A stretch of DNA of 50,591 nucleotides, from the NCBI GenBank assembly GCA_013214355.1, contig JABSSL010000033.1, positions 1-50,591 of the forward strand, given 5' to 3'. A model generated the notes under the pieces. The model ran no database searches, was not told the DNA's origin, and saw only the letters and a list, made by a program, of their open reading frames with translations. The stretch's first letter is position 1, and each line of letters opens with the position of its first letter. Shown here one piece after another: positions 1 to 8,612 of this stretch. The translations under genes were made by a program, and so were the position numbers. The stretch is from Saprospiraceae bacterium (lineage in GTDB: Bacteria > Bacteroidota > Bacteroidia > Chitinophagales > Saprospiraceae).

Positions 1-2
1 GC

Positions 3-1121
3 GATACCATTACTCATACGGGCTACACCACTGATATCATTACAGATATTGCACTAGATGTACTGGATAAAAGGGATACTACCAAGCCTTTTTGCATGCT
101 GTATCATCACAAAGCTCCACATCGAAATTGGATGCCGAATTTGAAGGACTTACCTAAGTTTCTTAAGAAAGAATATCCTTTACCTGCTACCTTGTTTGAT
201 GATTATGAGGGCAGGGACGCTGCTGCCGCCCAGGATATGGAGATTGCGGATATGTACATGTCCTCAGATATGAAGTTATTACCAGAGGACTATGGAGAAG
301 AAACGGGCACTGGTGGAGGTGGCGCGAGTAATTTCCGCGCCCCTCGAAATTGGGATAACCTTCGAAGCCTACTGACTCCAGAGCAAAGAAAGGTATGGGA
401 TGAGAACTACGACCCTATCCGGAAAGCTTTCCGGGAAAATCCTCCTACTGGGAAAGACTTAGTCATCTGGAAATACCAACGGTATATGCAAGATTATATG
501 GGAAGTGTTGCCAGTGTGGACGAGAATATTGGACGAGTTTTGGAATACCTGGATGAACAAGGCCTAGCAGAAAATACGATAGTTGTTTATACTTCAGACC
601 AAGGTTTCTATCTAGGTGAACATGGCTGGTATGATAAGCGCTTTATGTACGAAGAATCCTTTTCTATGCCTTTGGTAATGCGTTATCCAGCGGCTGTAAA
701 AGGAGGACAGGTAAAAGATGAATTGGTCCTAAATCTAGATTTTGCTCCTACCTTTTTAGATTATGCAGGGGTGGAGGTTCCTGCTGATATGCAAGGGGCC
801 TCGATGCGACCCATCTGGGAAGGCAACGCAATGGATAATTGGCGCAAAAGTGTTTATTATCACTATTATGAATATCCGCACGGCTGGCATAAGGTAAAGC
901 GACATGAAGGTGTGCGAGATGATCGCTACAAGTTGATCCATTTCTACCACGATATCGACGATTGGGAACTCTATGATCTCGCTACGGATAGTTTGGAAGT
1001 CAATAACCTAGTAGATGATCCAGCCTATCAAGCCATTAAGGAACAATTGCAGAAGGAGCTTTTGAGGCTTAGGGAATTCTACCAGGTACCCGAAAATGAT
1101 ACCAGTGATATGGCCAACTAA
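3..1121 (+). CDS. Sulfatase (arylsulfatase family S1), C-terminal part, truncated by window edge
   Basis: The reading frame is open from base 3, so this is the 3' end of a larger gene whose start lies outside the window; the first internal Met (base 96) is not the start. About 372 residues are present. The sequence TSDQGFYLGEHGWYDKR is the distal metal/sulfate-binding block of type I sulfatases, and the segment SVASVDENIGRVLEYLDEQG just before it is also typical. The catalytic C/S-x-P-x-R formylglycine motif should lie upstream and cannot be seen. The family hydrolyses sulfate esters, in marine Bacteroidota mostly on sulfated polysaccharides or mucins; the overall pattern resembles N-acetylglucosamine-6-sulfatase-like members, but the substrate cannot be assigned. 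A Gly-rich insert (GTGGGGAS) sits in the middle. The gene ends 14 bp before a palindromic repeat that probably terminates it. Confidence 0.9.
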   Translation, partial: DTITHTGYTTDIITDIALDVLDKRDTTKPFCMLYHHKAPHRNWMPNLKDLPKFLKKEYPLPATLFDDYEGRDAAAAQDMEIADMYMSSDMKLLPEDYGEETGTGGGGASNFRAPRNWDNLRSLLTPEQRKVWDENYDPIRKAFRENPPTGKDLVIWKYQRYMQDYMGSVASVDENIGRVLEYLDEQGLAENTIVVYTSDQGFYLGEHGWYDKRFMYEESFSMPLVMRYPAAVKGGQVKDELVLNLDFAPTFLDYAGVEVPADMQGASMRPIWEGNAMDNWRKSVYYHYYEYPHGWHKVKRHEGVRDDRYKLIHFYHDIDDWELYDLATDSLEVNNLVDDPAYQAIKEQLQKELLRLREFYQVPENDTSDMAN

Positions 1122-1135
1122 GAAAGCTAGAAGTC

Positions 1136-1195
1136 GGAAGTGGGAGGTCGGAACTGCGTTTAATTTCCCACTTCCCACTTCCCACTTCCCACTTT
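1136..1195. repeat. GGAAGTGGGA palindrome with tandem CTTCCCA heptamers, probable terminator
   Basis: The left arm GGAAGTGGGA (1136-1145) can pair with TCCCACTTCC, which occurs repeatedly in four tandem heptamers CTTCCCA (about 1164-1191). The element lies between the convergent sulfatase and cystathionine beta-synthase genes, so it can form a hairpin for either transcript. The same words make up the larger array at 14740-15171. Confidence 0.7.
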
Positions 1196-1200
1196 ACACT

Positions 1201-2562
1201 TTACAAGGCTTGAATAATGTCGTATTGTGTAATGATATGCATCTGGCCACTAGCTGTCTTCACCAATACCGCGTCGATTTTCTTGTCAATAAATTTGTTC
1301 AACTGCGAAAAGGGTAAATCTAATGAGACCACGGGTAATGGGTCTCCCATAATATCAGCTACCTTTTTATCAGAGTGTTGCATGGGATTTTCCAGAAGAA
1401 AACTGAGCACGCTACTCTCGGTCAAGGAACCAACGATAGCTTCATTTTCATCCATCACCGGAAGCTGAGAAATATCCTTGGACTTCATCAAGTCGAAAGC
1501 CATTCGTACGGTATCCGTGGTCTTAGCCGAAAGAAACTCATTGCTATCCTTCTTACCCAAAATCTCCTTAACGGTCATTTCCGTTTCAAGGAAGCCTCTT
1601 TCTCGCATCCAATCATCATTGTAGATCTTACCCACATAACGGCTACCGTGGTCATGAATCACTACTACTACCACATCTTCTGGGCTAAGCTTATCTTTCA
1701 GCTGTAGCAAGCCTGCCACTGCGGAACCGGCAGAGTACCCTAATAGAATGCCCTCCTCTTTGGCTAGTCTTCTTGCCATCAATGCACCATCCTTATCCGT
1801 AACTTTCTCGAAGTAGTCAATGACCTCAAAATCCACGTTTTTAGGTAGGATATCCTCTCCAATACCTTCCGTGATATACGGATAAATCTCTTTCTCATCA
1901 AACTCACCGGTCTCGTGGTATTTTTTAAAGACAGAACCATAGGTGTCAACCCCCCAAACTTGAATATCTGGATTTTGCTCTTTGAGGAATCGGCCAGTTC
2001 CTGAAATAGTACCACCGGTCCCGACTCCAACGATTAAATGAGTGACTTTTCCGTCCGTTTGGTCCCAAATCTCGGGTCCAGTACTTTCGTAGTGCGCTTG
2101 CCGATTGGATAGGTTGTCGTACTGATTGAACCAGTAGGAATTTGGAATTTCCTTGCTCAGGCGTTCCGCTACTGAATAATAAGAGCGCTCATCTTCTGGG
2201 GTCACATTGGTTGGACAGACGACTACTTCTGCTCCAACGGCCTTCAGTAGGTCGATCTTTTCCTTGGACTGCTTGTCATTAGTGGTGAAAATGGCTCGGT
2301 AGCCTTTTACGGCGCCAGCCAGAGCTAGTCCCATCCCAGTGTTTCCACTGGTACATTCGATGATCGTGCCACCCGGGCGAAGATCGCCGCGTGCCTCGGC
2401 ATCCTCCAACATTTTTAGGGCCATTCGGTCTTTAATCGAGTGACCTGGGTTGAAGGTCTCGACCTTCATCAGTACGGTGGCAGGGATGTCCTTTACCACC
2501 TTATGTAGTTGGACCATTGGGGTGTTACCAATAGTTTCTAGGATGTTGTTTTTTATATCCAT
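1201..2562 (-). CDS. Cystathionine beta-synthase with C-terminal CBS pair
   Basis: A 453-residue PLP-dependent enzyme of the cysteine synthase/cystathionine beta-synthase fold. It joins serine (or O-acetylserine) to homocysteine or sulfide in cytoplasmic sulfur amino acid metabolism. The PLP lysine is K44 in NPGHSIKDR, the substrate loop TSGNTG is at residues 71-76, and the PLP-phosphate loop GVGTGGT lies near residue 180. Residues ~333-450 form two CBS motifs, a regulatory Bateman module. The length and domain order match bacterial and eukaryotic cystathionine beta-synthases without the N-terminal heme domain; plain CysK/CysM lack the CBS pair. The gene stands alone on the minus strand with its own -7 box 27 bp upstream of the ATG. 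Whether it acts in transsulfuration or as a cysteine synthase cannot be settled from the sequence. Confidence 0.9.
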   Translation of the reverse strand: MDIKNNILETIGNTPMVQLHKVVKDIPATVLMKVETFNPGHSIKDRMALKMLEDAEARGDLRPGGTIIECTSGNTGMGLALAGAVKGYRAIFTTNDKQSKEKIDLLKAVGAEVVVCPTNVTPEDERSYYSVAERLSKEIPNSYWFNQYDNLSNRQAHYESTGPEIWDQTDGKVTHLIVGVGTGGTISGTGRFLKEQNPDIQVWGVDTYGSVFKKYHETGEFDEKEIYPYITEGIGEDILPKNVDFEVIDYFEKVTDKDGALMARRLAKEEGILLGYSAGSAVAGLLQLKDKLSPEDVVVVVIHDHGSRYVGKIYNDDWMRERGFLETEMTVKEILGKKDSNEFLSAKTTDTVRMAFDLMKSKDISQLPVMDENEAIVGSLTESSVLSFLLENPMQHSDKKVADIMGDPLPVVSLDLPFSQLNKFIDKKIDAVLVKTASGQMHIITQYDIIQAL

Positions 2563-2589
2563 TCTTTATCTGATTTGCCATTGAAAGTG

Positions 2590-2597
2590 CAAAGGTA
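2590..2597 (-). promoter_or_regulatory. Bacteroidota -7 box for the cystathionine beta-synthase gene
   Basis: The minus strand reads TACCTTTG, a perfect TAnnTTTG box, 27 bp upstream of the start codon. No clear TTTG -33 box is seen at the usual 17-23 bp spacing. Confidence 0.5.
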
Positions 2598-2615
2598 CTA
2601 GAAAAGAAAGGAAGG

Positions 2616-2650
2616 GAGAAGTGGGGACCCACTTCTCAGGAAAAACCTGA
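2616..2650 (-). terminator. Hairpin downstream of the LysM gene
   Basis: GAGAAGTGGG / CCCACTTCTC (2616-2637) is a perfect 10-bp inverted repeat, next to a second small one (TCAGG/CCTGA, 2636-2650). Read on the minus strand, the larger hairpin follows the LysM gene and is trailed by a pyrimidine-rich run rather than a pure U tract, so it is a probable but not classic terminator. Confidence 0.5.
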
Positions 2651-2678
2651 CGCTCTCTTAACAATTGTGGAGTTGCAG

Positions 2679-3539
2679 CTAGCGATAATATTTGACTTGA
2701 ACGAAAAAGCGTGGGTCCTTTGCCCCCAATAATTTTGCGGCTAAAGGAGATAGGACCACTGCCACATTGTTTTCGTAAGCAGTAGCAGGAATAGAGCCTA
2801 TTACCTTTGCGTACACTGTCCGATGGGTCATTGGGTTGGTGATCTCAATCACTGAATCGGGACGAGCATTGCGATGTAGGGCAAAAAGCTGATCATTATT
2901 GCTAGTCTTTTGCCAGGTGGCAATTCCCTGGACTGCTTTCTCCTTGCGTGTGATCACCTTTTCTAAATATCGTTTCTGTAAGGCCTCGTTTTGTGGGTGA
3001 TAAGGACCATTGGGATTTTTGCGATAATCCTCCGGAACGCCCCCGAGGCTGATCCAACCGATATGTAAAACCTGGCCAGTCTTCAGGGTGGTGGTGGTCA
3101 TTTGATTCCGCGCCATGATATCTTCAATCGGCATTCTAAAGTAATGTTTGGCAATCCGGAACATGGTATCTCCTTTTTTCACTACATAATAAACCCGTGC
3201 ATGCTGGGAGGGGGCAAAAGCTGGATAGGTATACCGTAAAATTGCCTTATTAGGGATCGGAATGCGAATGGGATCGCCCACAGACAAGCGCTGTTCTTGC
3301 AGACCTTGATTATAATAGTAAAGCTCCTGGACACGTAGTCCATAGAATTTTGCCAGGGAGAATAGAGTCTGTTTCTTCTCAAGTGTATGGTAGAAGAACT
3401 TCTCTTGATAGGTTCCAATGTGCAGGAGTACGCTGTCTCGCGGGAGTAAGTAGAAAAGGCTATCTCCTGTTGCTCGTGCAGTGTTTGCTGTCATCCATAG
3501 TACGATGATAAAAGCCAAGTATCTCATAGTTTTGGTCAT
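2679..3539 (-). CDS. Secreted protein with two LysM domains and an RlpA-like double-psi barrel
   Basis: The chosen start (ATG at 3539) gives MTKTMRYLAFIIVLWMTANTARA, a good signal peptide; a longer frame from 3620 would put a poor sequence before it. The mature protein carries two LysM repeats, beginning around FFYHTLEKKQTLFSLAKFYG and YYVVKKGDTMFRIAKHYF, which bind peptidoglycan glycan chains. The last ~80 residues (VIEITNPMTHRTVYAKVIGS ... SPLAAKLLGA) match the RlpA-like double-psi beta-barrel, a fold found in septal lytic transglycosylases and other wall proteins. The probable location is the periplasm or outer-membrane inner face. Whether the barrel is catalytic is unclear; the canonical RlpA catalytic Asp is not obvious. 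LysM calls are firm, the RlpA-like call is moderate. Confidence 0.8.
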   Translation of the reverse strand: MTKTMRYLAFIIVLWMTANTARATGDSLFYLLPRDSVLLHIGTYQEKFFYHTLEKKQTLFSLAKFYGLRVQELYYYNQGLQEQRLSVGDPIRIPIPNKAILRYTYPAFAPSQHARVYYVVKKGDTMFRIAKHYFRMPIEDIMARNQMTTTTLKTGQVLHIGWISLGGVPEDYRKNPNGPYHPQNEALQKRYLEKVITRKEKAVQGIATWQKTSNNDQLFALHRNARPDSVIEITNPMTHRTVYAKVIGSIPATAYENNVAVVLSPLAAKLLGAKDPRFFVQVKYYR

Positions 3540-3770
3540 AATCTTAGCGAATTGGGGTATGCTATAAATATAATAAGTAATGTACAAAAATGGGGCCGGA
3601 ATTTTTTGGTGGATCTCCATCGGATGAGCGGGCTAGGTGAATGTCCAAAATCTTCTATTAAGTGCCACAGGATGCCTCATACTGACAAATGTGAGTACTT
3701 AGATCCATATAAGAGATACTAGATCAGCGCTAAACCATATTATTTTACCATTACTTGTTATTTTACGCCC

Positions 3771-4520
3771 ATGAAAGTACTAGGAGTAATCCCGGCAAGG
3801 TATGAGTCGACGCGATTTCCCGGCAAACCTTTAGTTGATATTAAGGGGAAAAGTATGATTGCGCGGGTATATGAAAGGTGTTGTAAGGCCAAGACATTGG
3901 ATCAAGTCATCGTAGCCACAGATGACCGACGTATTTACGACCACGTTGCTTCCTTCGGCGGTAAGGTCATGATGACCAGTGAGAGTCATCGCAGCGGTAC
4001 AGATCGCTGTGCGGAAGTGGCGGCAGAACATCAGGAGGTAGAAATTGTTGTAAATATTCAGGGGGATGAACCATTCATTGATCCCAACCAGATTGATCAG
4101 TTAGTTGAGCTGTTCGATGAGGAATCTTCTAAAGTGGATATAGCCACATTAGCGAAGAAAATTGATTCGGAGAAAGCCCTTTTAGACCCTAATATTGTGA
4201 AGGTTGTCTTTAATGCCCGGGCTGAAGCCCTGTATTTTAGCCGAAGCACAATTCCTTTTGTTCGCAATCTGGCCAGCGGCCAGTGGCTACGTCATCATGA
4301 CTTTTATAAGCACATAGGTATCTATGCTTTTAAGAATGCGGTGTTGCAAAAATGTGCGCAGTTGCCCCAAGGTAGATTAGAAATCATGGAGTCTTTGGAA
4401 CAGTTACGGTGGTTGGAGGCTGGTTACAACATCAGTGTAGGGTTAACTGAATTAGAGACGATGGGAATTGATACACCGGAGGACCTCGAGAAATTTGAAA
4501 CGAAAAATGAACTTCTGTAG
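3771..4520 (+). CDS. kdsB: 3-deoxy-manno-octulosonate cytidylyltransferase
   Basis: A 249-residue enzyme that activates KDO with CTP to CMP-KDO for the inner core of lipopolysaccharide, in the cytoplasm. The N-terminus MKVLGVIPARYESTRFPGKP is the diagnostic CTP-binding segment, followed by VIVATDD, MTSESHRSGTDRCAEV and VNIQGDEPFI, all KdsB signatures. The length is normal for the family. The stop overlaps the ATG of the following Nudix gene by 14 bp, so the two are co-transcribed and probably translationally coupled. It marks the host as a Gram-negative organism with KDO-type LPS. Confidence 0.96.
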   Translation: MKVLGVIPARYESTRFPGKPLVDIKGKSMIARVYERCCKAKTLDQVIVATDDRRIYDHVASFGGKVMMTSESHRSGTDRCAEVAAEHQEVEIVVNIQGDEPFIDPNQIDQLVELFDEESSKVDIATLAKKIDSEKALLDPNIVKVVFNARAEALYFSRSTIPFVRNLASGQWLRHHDFYKHIGIYAFKNAVLQKCAQLPQGRLEIMESLEQLRWLEAGYNISVGLTELETMGIDTPEDLEKFETKNELL

Positions 4521-5061
4521 TAATTGTGGATCAGATCGCTTGCAGTTTAAGGTACCCCTCGGAGATAATCGGCCGAGGTGGGTTTGTCAAAACTGTGGAA
4601 CTATCCACTACTCCAATCCAAATATCGTGGCAGGCTGTCTGCCGATCTGGGGAGATCAAGTACTCTTATGTAAAAGATCAATAGAACCCCGCTTGGGCTA
4701 CTGGAATGTCCCGGGAGGGTATCTGGAGAATGGGGAAAGAGTGGAAGAAGGAGCTAGCCGAGAGGTTTGGGAAGAAGCATTGGCTAAAGTGGTAGATTTG
4801 GAAATACATACCATCTATAGCATTCCTCATATCAATCAGGTGTACATGCACTTTTTGGGTCGTATGGAAACATTAGAATTTGGGGTTGGAGAAGAGAGTG
4901 AAGAGGTTCGCCTTTTTCGCGAGGACGAAATACCTTGGAAAGAGATAGCTTTTACTTCCTCCGTATTTACCCTGAAGAGGTACTATGCTGATCTAAAAAC
5001 TGGCCAACGAAATGTACATATCGGCCATTTGGATATTGAGAAATTCCGGAATCGAAAGTAG
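4507..5061 (+). CDS. Nudix hydrolase with N-terminal zinc ribbon
   Basis: A 184-residue protein starting at the ATG inside the end of kdsB (MNFCSNCGSD); an in-frame upstream start at 4468 would add a basic tail read from kdsB and is less likely. C4-x2-C7 and C27-x2-C30 form a zinc ribbon of the type seen in NADH pyrophosphatase-like Nudix proteins. The Nudix box runs from G71: G-x5-E77-x7-R85-E86-x2-E89-E90, with Ala91 where the family usually has Gly. Members hydrolyse nucleoside diphosphates linked to another moiety (NADH, ADP-ribose, nucleotide sugars); the substrate here is unknown. Coupling to kdsB may reflect nucleotide housekeeping. It converges on the deaminase gene with only 3 bp between stops. 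Confidence 0.88.
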   Translation: MNFCSNCGSDRLQFKVPLGDNRPRWVCQNCGTIHYSNPNIVAGCLPIWGDQVLLCKRSIEPRLGYWNVPGGYLENGERVEEGASREVWEEALAKVVDLEIHTIYSIPHINQVYMHFLGRMETLEFGVGEESEEVRLFREDEIPWKEIAFTSSVFTLKRYYADLKTGQRNVHIGHLDIEKFRNRK

Positions 5062-5064
5062 GTG

Positions 5065-5544
5065 TCAGAGAAATTTTCCACTAAAGGATAAAGGCAGTAA
5101 GGGAGCAATTTCCTGGAACTTATAAACAGGGCCTTCTTGTCCCTGTAGTAACAAGCCGATCGGAGCATCCTGTCTACCCTCATACTCACTAATGATTTGA
5201 CGACAAGCACCACAAGGTGCAGCAGGCTCAAGTGCTGGTTTAGCCTCATTTTTCACCCGAATAGCCATCCAAATTATCTTTGCCTCTGGGTACTGTACCT
5301 TTGCTCTTGAAAGTGCCACTGGTTCCGCACAAATACACATCGGGTAGGCCGCATTCTCCTGATTCGCACCTTGAATAATCTCTCCATTATCTAGCAGTAG
5401 TGCTACACCAACTTGAAATCCGGAATAGGGGGCATAGGCCATATCACAGGCATCCAGTGCTCGGTCTAAAAGCAGTCTTTCTTCTTGCTTTAATTCCTCA
5501 GGTTCAAGCGATAGAAAAGAAGTATCCAAGTTTATTTGCTTCAT
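5065..5544 (-). CDS. cdd: Cytidine deaminase
   Basis: A 159-residue homotetrameric-type cytidine deaminase of pyrimidine salvage, converting cytidine and deoxycytidine to uridine forms. The zinc site is complete: C72 with the catalytic E74 in CAE, then PCGACRQ giving C111 and C114. Substrate contacts are suggested by YAPYSGFQVG and GANQENAAYP. The length is slightly above the ~130-residue bacterial norm because of an N-terminal helix of about 25 residues. The gene is monocistronic on the minus strand, convergent with the Nudix gene. No clear promoter box was found. Confidence 0.95.
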   Translation of the reverse strand: MKQINLDTSFLSLEPEELKQEERLLLDRALDACDMAYAPYSGFQVGVALLLDNGEIIQGANQENAAYPMCICAEPVALSRAKVQYPEAKIIWMAIRVKNEAKPALEPAAPCGACRQIISEYEGRQDAPIGLLLQGQEGPVYKFQEIAPLLPLSFSGKFL

Positions 5545-5943
5545 AATCGAAGGACAGTTTTAAGGTAAGATAATGTATCATGGGAACTTGAGCCGAGATT
5601 TTGTCAGGGTTTCTATGCCAAAGCTGTAGCGGCAACGCCCAGTTGGGGAAAATTTTGTAATTTGCGCCCTCGCCAACCTATGCAGGAGCTAACATACCCC
5701 TTTTGGGGTTTTAAGTGTAAAAGCTAGAGCAACAAATCAACGTTTTATTTATTAAAAAACGGCCCAATAGGTATATTGCGGCCGTCTTTAATTAGGCTGT
5801 TGGCAACAGTCATACCTAGCCAGTATGGAGTGCTGTTGTATTAGCAGATTAGTAGGCCTACACCCTAACACAAATTATCAGGAAGTCACTGTCATGGTTC
5901 GAACGGATTGCTTGGAGTGGCTTCTGGACTAAAGTCAAAAAAA
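5545..5943. other. Gene-free leader region of the polyamine operon, with two hairpins
   Basis: No coding frame was found in these ~400 bp. ACCCC-TTTT-GGGGT (5696-5709) is a small perfect hairpin followed by TTT. A stronger one spans 5759-5785: ACGGCC...GGCCGT enclosing CAAT...ATTG around a 6-nt loop, followed by CTTTAATT. They may end stray transcripts or structure the 5' leader of the downstream operon. No tRNA or known riboswitch was recognised. Confidence 0.5.
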
Positions 5944-7281
5944 ATGAAAAACATCCTAATCATAGGAGCTGGAAGATCCTCCACTTCATTGATCAAGTAT
6001 GTGTTGCAGCTAGCCAAGGACAAAGGCTGCTTTGTCACCGTAGCAGATGCCGACCCGAAGCGGGCCGCAGATCGAATTGGGGACCATCCTAATGGTCGTT
6101 CTGCCTGGCTCGACGTATTGAAGTCAAACGATAGAAAGGATTTGATCAGTCGGGCAGATATCGTCGTATCATTGCTTCCTGCTCATCTTCACTTAGAGGT
6201 AGCACATGACTGTATAAAACTCAGAAAACATCTTATTACCGCTTCCTACGTTTCACAAGAGATGTACCGCTTAGGAGACGAAGCCCGAGATCGTGAATTG
6301 ATCTTTATGGGTGAAATGGGCCTCGATCCAGGTATCGATCACATGTCTGCTAAACAAAAGATTGAGGAGATCAAGGAAAAAGGAGGCAAGCTTACTGCAT
6401 TTCGTTCTTATACAGGAGGACTCATTGCTCCAGAAAGTGATGACAATCCATGGAACTACAAATTCACTTGGAATCCAAGGAACGTAGTACTGATGGGGCA
6501 AGGAACGGCTCAATACTTGGAAAGCGGTAAACTCCGATTTTTGCCTTACAATCGCTTATTTGAAGAATACCGAGTGGTGAATGTGGCAGGTTTGGGTGAG
6601 TATGAAGTATATGCCAATAGAGACTCTCTACTCTATAAAGATATTTATGGACTGGAAGGTATTCCCAATATTTTGAGAGGGACTTTCAGGCCAATGGGAT
6701 TCTGCGCCGCTTGGAATGCCTTGATCAAGATTGGCATCACCGATGGCTCTTACCCAATTCTGAACTCTGGAGATATTACTTACCACGAATGGATGGATGG
6801 CTATGTAAATAGTCGACCTGGAAGCTCGGTGAAAGAAAAAGTAGCCAACCTTATCGGTGAAAATGTAAACTCTCCCGTCATGCGTAAGCTGGAGTGGTTG
6901 GGACTGTTCCGCAAAAAGAAAATTAAATTGCCTAATGCTACTCCTGCCTTAATTCTGGAGCATCTGCTGCTAGAGAAGTGGCAGTTGAGCAAAGGTGACA
7001 AAGATATGGTCGTGATGCAACATGAATTTGAATATGAGATGGGTGGTAAAAAGCATCTGACCGAATCTACCCTGATTCTTAAAGGCGAGAATGAATTGGA
7101 GACCGCGATGTCCAAATTGGTAGGTCTTCCCATGGGGATATTTGTACGCTTAGTAATGGAAGGGAAAATTACTTCGACGGGGGTTAATATCCCAGTGATG
7201 AAAGAGGTGTACGAGCCGGTGTTAGAGGAATTAAAGGATTTTGGTGTGATCTTTAAAGAGCGTGACTCAGTCATTGGTTAA
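5944..7281 (+). CDS. Saccharopine dehydrogenase family protein (Lys9-like)
   Basis: A 445-residue NAD(P)-dependent enzyme. The start is ATG at 5944 (MKNILIIGAGRSS), which places the Rossmann loop GAG at residues 8-10; the frame is open further upstream but with no similarity. Conserved stretches include VVSLLPAHLH, GEMGLDPGIDHM, FRSYTGGLIAPE and the substrate-domain end with STLILKG. These fit saccharopine reductase/dehydrogenase (glutamate-forming) proteins common in Bacteroidota, which interconvert saccharopine with aminoadipate semialdehyde and glutamate. It is first in an operon that also holds the carboxynorspermidine dehydrogenase, a distant relative in the same superfamily, so a role in polyamine or lysine-derived metabolism is possible. 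The true substrate is not shown by the sequence. The stop overlaps the next gene by 20 bp. Confidence 0.85.
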   Translation: MKNILIIGAGRSSTSLIKYVLQLAKDKGCFVTVADADPKRAADRIGDHPNGRSAWLDVLKSNDRKDLISRADIVVSLLPAHLHLEVAHDCIKLRKHLITASYVSQEMYRLGDEARDRELIFMGEMGLDPGIDHMSAKQKIEEIKEKGGKLTAFRSYTGGLIAPESDDNPWNYKFTWNPRNVVLMGQGTAQYLESGKLRFLPYNRLFEEYRVVNVAGLGEYEVYANRDSLLYKDIYGLEGIPNILRGTFRPMGFCAAWNALIKIGITDGSYPILNSGDITYHEWMDGYVNSRPGSSVKEKVANLIGENVNSPVMRKLEWLGLFRKKKIKLPNATPALILEHLLLEKWQLSKGDKDMVVMQHEFEYEMGGKKHLTESTLILKGENELETAMSKLVGLPMGIFVRLVMEGKITSTGVNIPVMKEVYEPVLEELKDFGVIFKERDSVIG

Positions 7282-8592
7282 GCTGAGCGATTTACAGCAA
7301 AAATTACTACAAATCAGTCCCTTGCGGGCCTTACAAATCTTCAATGTAGGTCGGCAAGGGAGCCTGATTTTAATCGCCATTCTACTCGTTCAGCTCCACC
7401 TGCCTACGGCGGAACTCGGTAATTATGAGCAACTCCTTTTTCTAGACAGATCCTCAGCTTCTTTTTGGTTTCGGGTTTAATTCAGGGCATGCTTAGTTAT
7501 TACCCGGGCTTAACTGCCCAGCAACAACAGCGCTTCCTATTTAATGCCCTTCTTCTTTTTTCTGTTCTTGGTGTAGCGATCGTCAGCCTGGCCTGGTTAG
7601 GCAGATCCTTCTTCTGGAACTATGTAGTGCATCGAGAACAGCTGCAGTTCTATGCGTTATTCCTCATTTATTTAGGCTTAAATTTCCCTTCCTTCTTAAT
7701 CGAGAATCATCTCGTTTTGCAGCAAAGGGGCTGGGCTATACTTAGGTATGGTATTCTTTCCTTTGGGATCCAACTACTCGCGATGGTATTACCCGTCCTT
7801 TTGGGTTGGGATTTTGTGTATAGCTTTTATGGCCTGATTGGGGTGGGAGCGGCGAGGTTGTTATATCTAGCCACGCTTGTGGGAGTAACGGGCAGTATCC
7901 AGTTCGACTTCCGCTTGATTAGGAACTGGGTCAACTTGGCCCTACCTTTAATTCTGTATGCTATTCTAGGTGGTCTTCTACCTGCTTTTGATGGCTGGTT
8001 AGTGGGCTACTTGTTTGAGGGGGACGAAGAAATGTTTGCTGTCTTTCGCTATGGAGCGCAGGAGCTACCCCTCGCCCTCGCCTTGACCAATGCTTTCTCG
8101 AATGTCATGGTCGTAGAGGTAGCGGCAGATATAAAGCGGGCTTTACCGCTGATAAAAGCCAGATCTCTTCGATTATTTCATCTATTGTTTCCTTTGTCCA
8201 TCTTGCTCATGTTATTGAGCCCACTACTTTTTCCTTTGATATTCAATGCAGATTTTTCAAAGAGTGTCCCCGTTTTTCAGGTGTATCTATTTGTTATTAT
8301 TAGCCGCTTGGTTTTTTCTTCGACCCTTATGATTGGTTTGAAGGCCAATTCGACCTTGACATGGATTGGAGGACTTGAACTGCTGGTTAATATTGGATGT
8401 AGTTTTTATTTGGGGCAAAAACTGGGACTGGTAGGTATAGCTTTGGGGACACTGATCGCTTTTAGTTTTGAGAAAGTTATGCAGTGTATCTATTTGTCTA
8501 GGAAGCATGGCATTTCACCTAAAGAATACCTCGATTTTCGGTGGTTTTTTGGATATTCCGCGCTACTTTTGTGCGCTTTTTTGTTGAGCTGA
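7262..8592 (+). pseudogene. Polysaccharide-type flippase, split by a frameshift near 7437-7447
   Basis: Two overlapping frames together make one membrane protein. The first runs from GTG 7262 to a stop at 7480 and ends QLLFLDRSSASFWFRV; the second, with no proper start codon (only TTG at 7465), continues LSFFLVSGLIQGMLSYYPGL and gives about 375 more residues with many hydrophobic helices. Joined, they give ~440 residues of the oligosaccharide flippase (Wzx/MATE-like) family that moves lipid-linked sugars across the inner membrane. One missing base, for example in the T5 run at 7437-7441, would restore the frame. The cause could be a real mutation, an assembly error or recoding; no canonical slippery heptamer is present in the right phase. 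The gene lies inside a tight operon: 20-bp overlap upstream, 20-bp gap downstream. Confidence 0.75.
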
Positions 8593-8612
8593 AAAACGTA
8601 ATTCCTAGCAGG

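Noticed and set aside
1096-1317. Plus-strand frame of 73 codons across the end of the sulfatase and the heptamer repeat
   Set aside because: It overlaps the sulfatase end, translates the CTTCCCA repeats and runs antisense into the cystathionine beta-synthase gene.
5890-5925. GGTTCGAAC word resembling a tRNA T-loop
   Set aside because: Flanking bases do not pair as a T stem, and no anticodon or acceptor arm is present.
7436-7444. Programmed -1 frameshift site in the flippase
   Set aside because: No X-XXY-YYZ heptamer occurs in the zero frame; the T5 run alone is a weak slippery site, so mutation or sequence error is preferred.
7465-8592. Second flippase frame as a separate gene starting at TTG 7465
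   Set aside because: It would begin mid-helix and lack the first helix, and the preceding frame supplies exactly the missing N-terminus.
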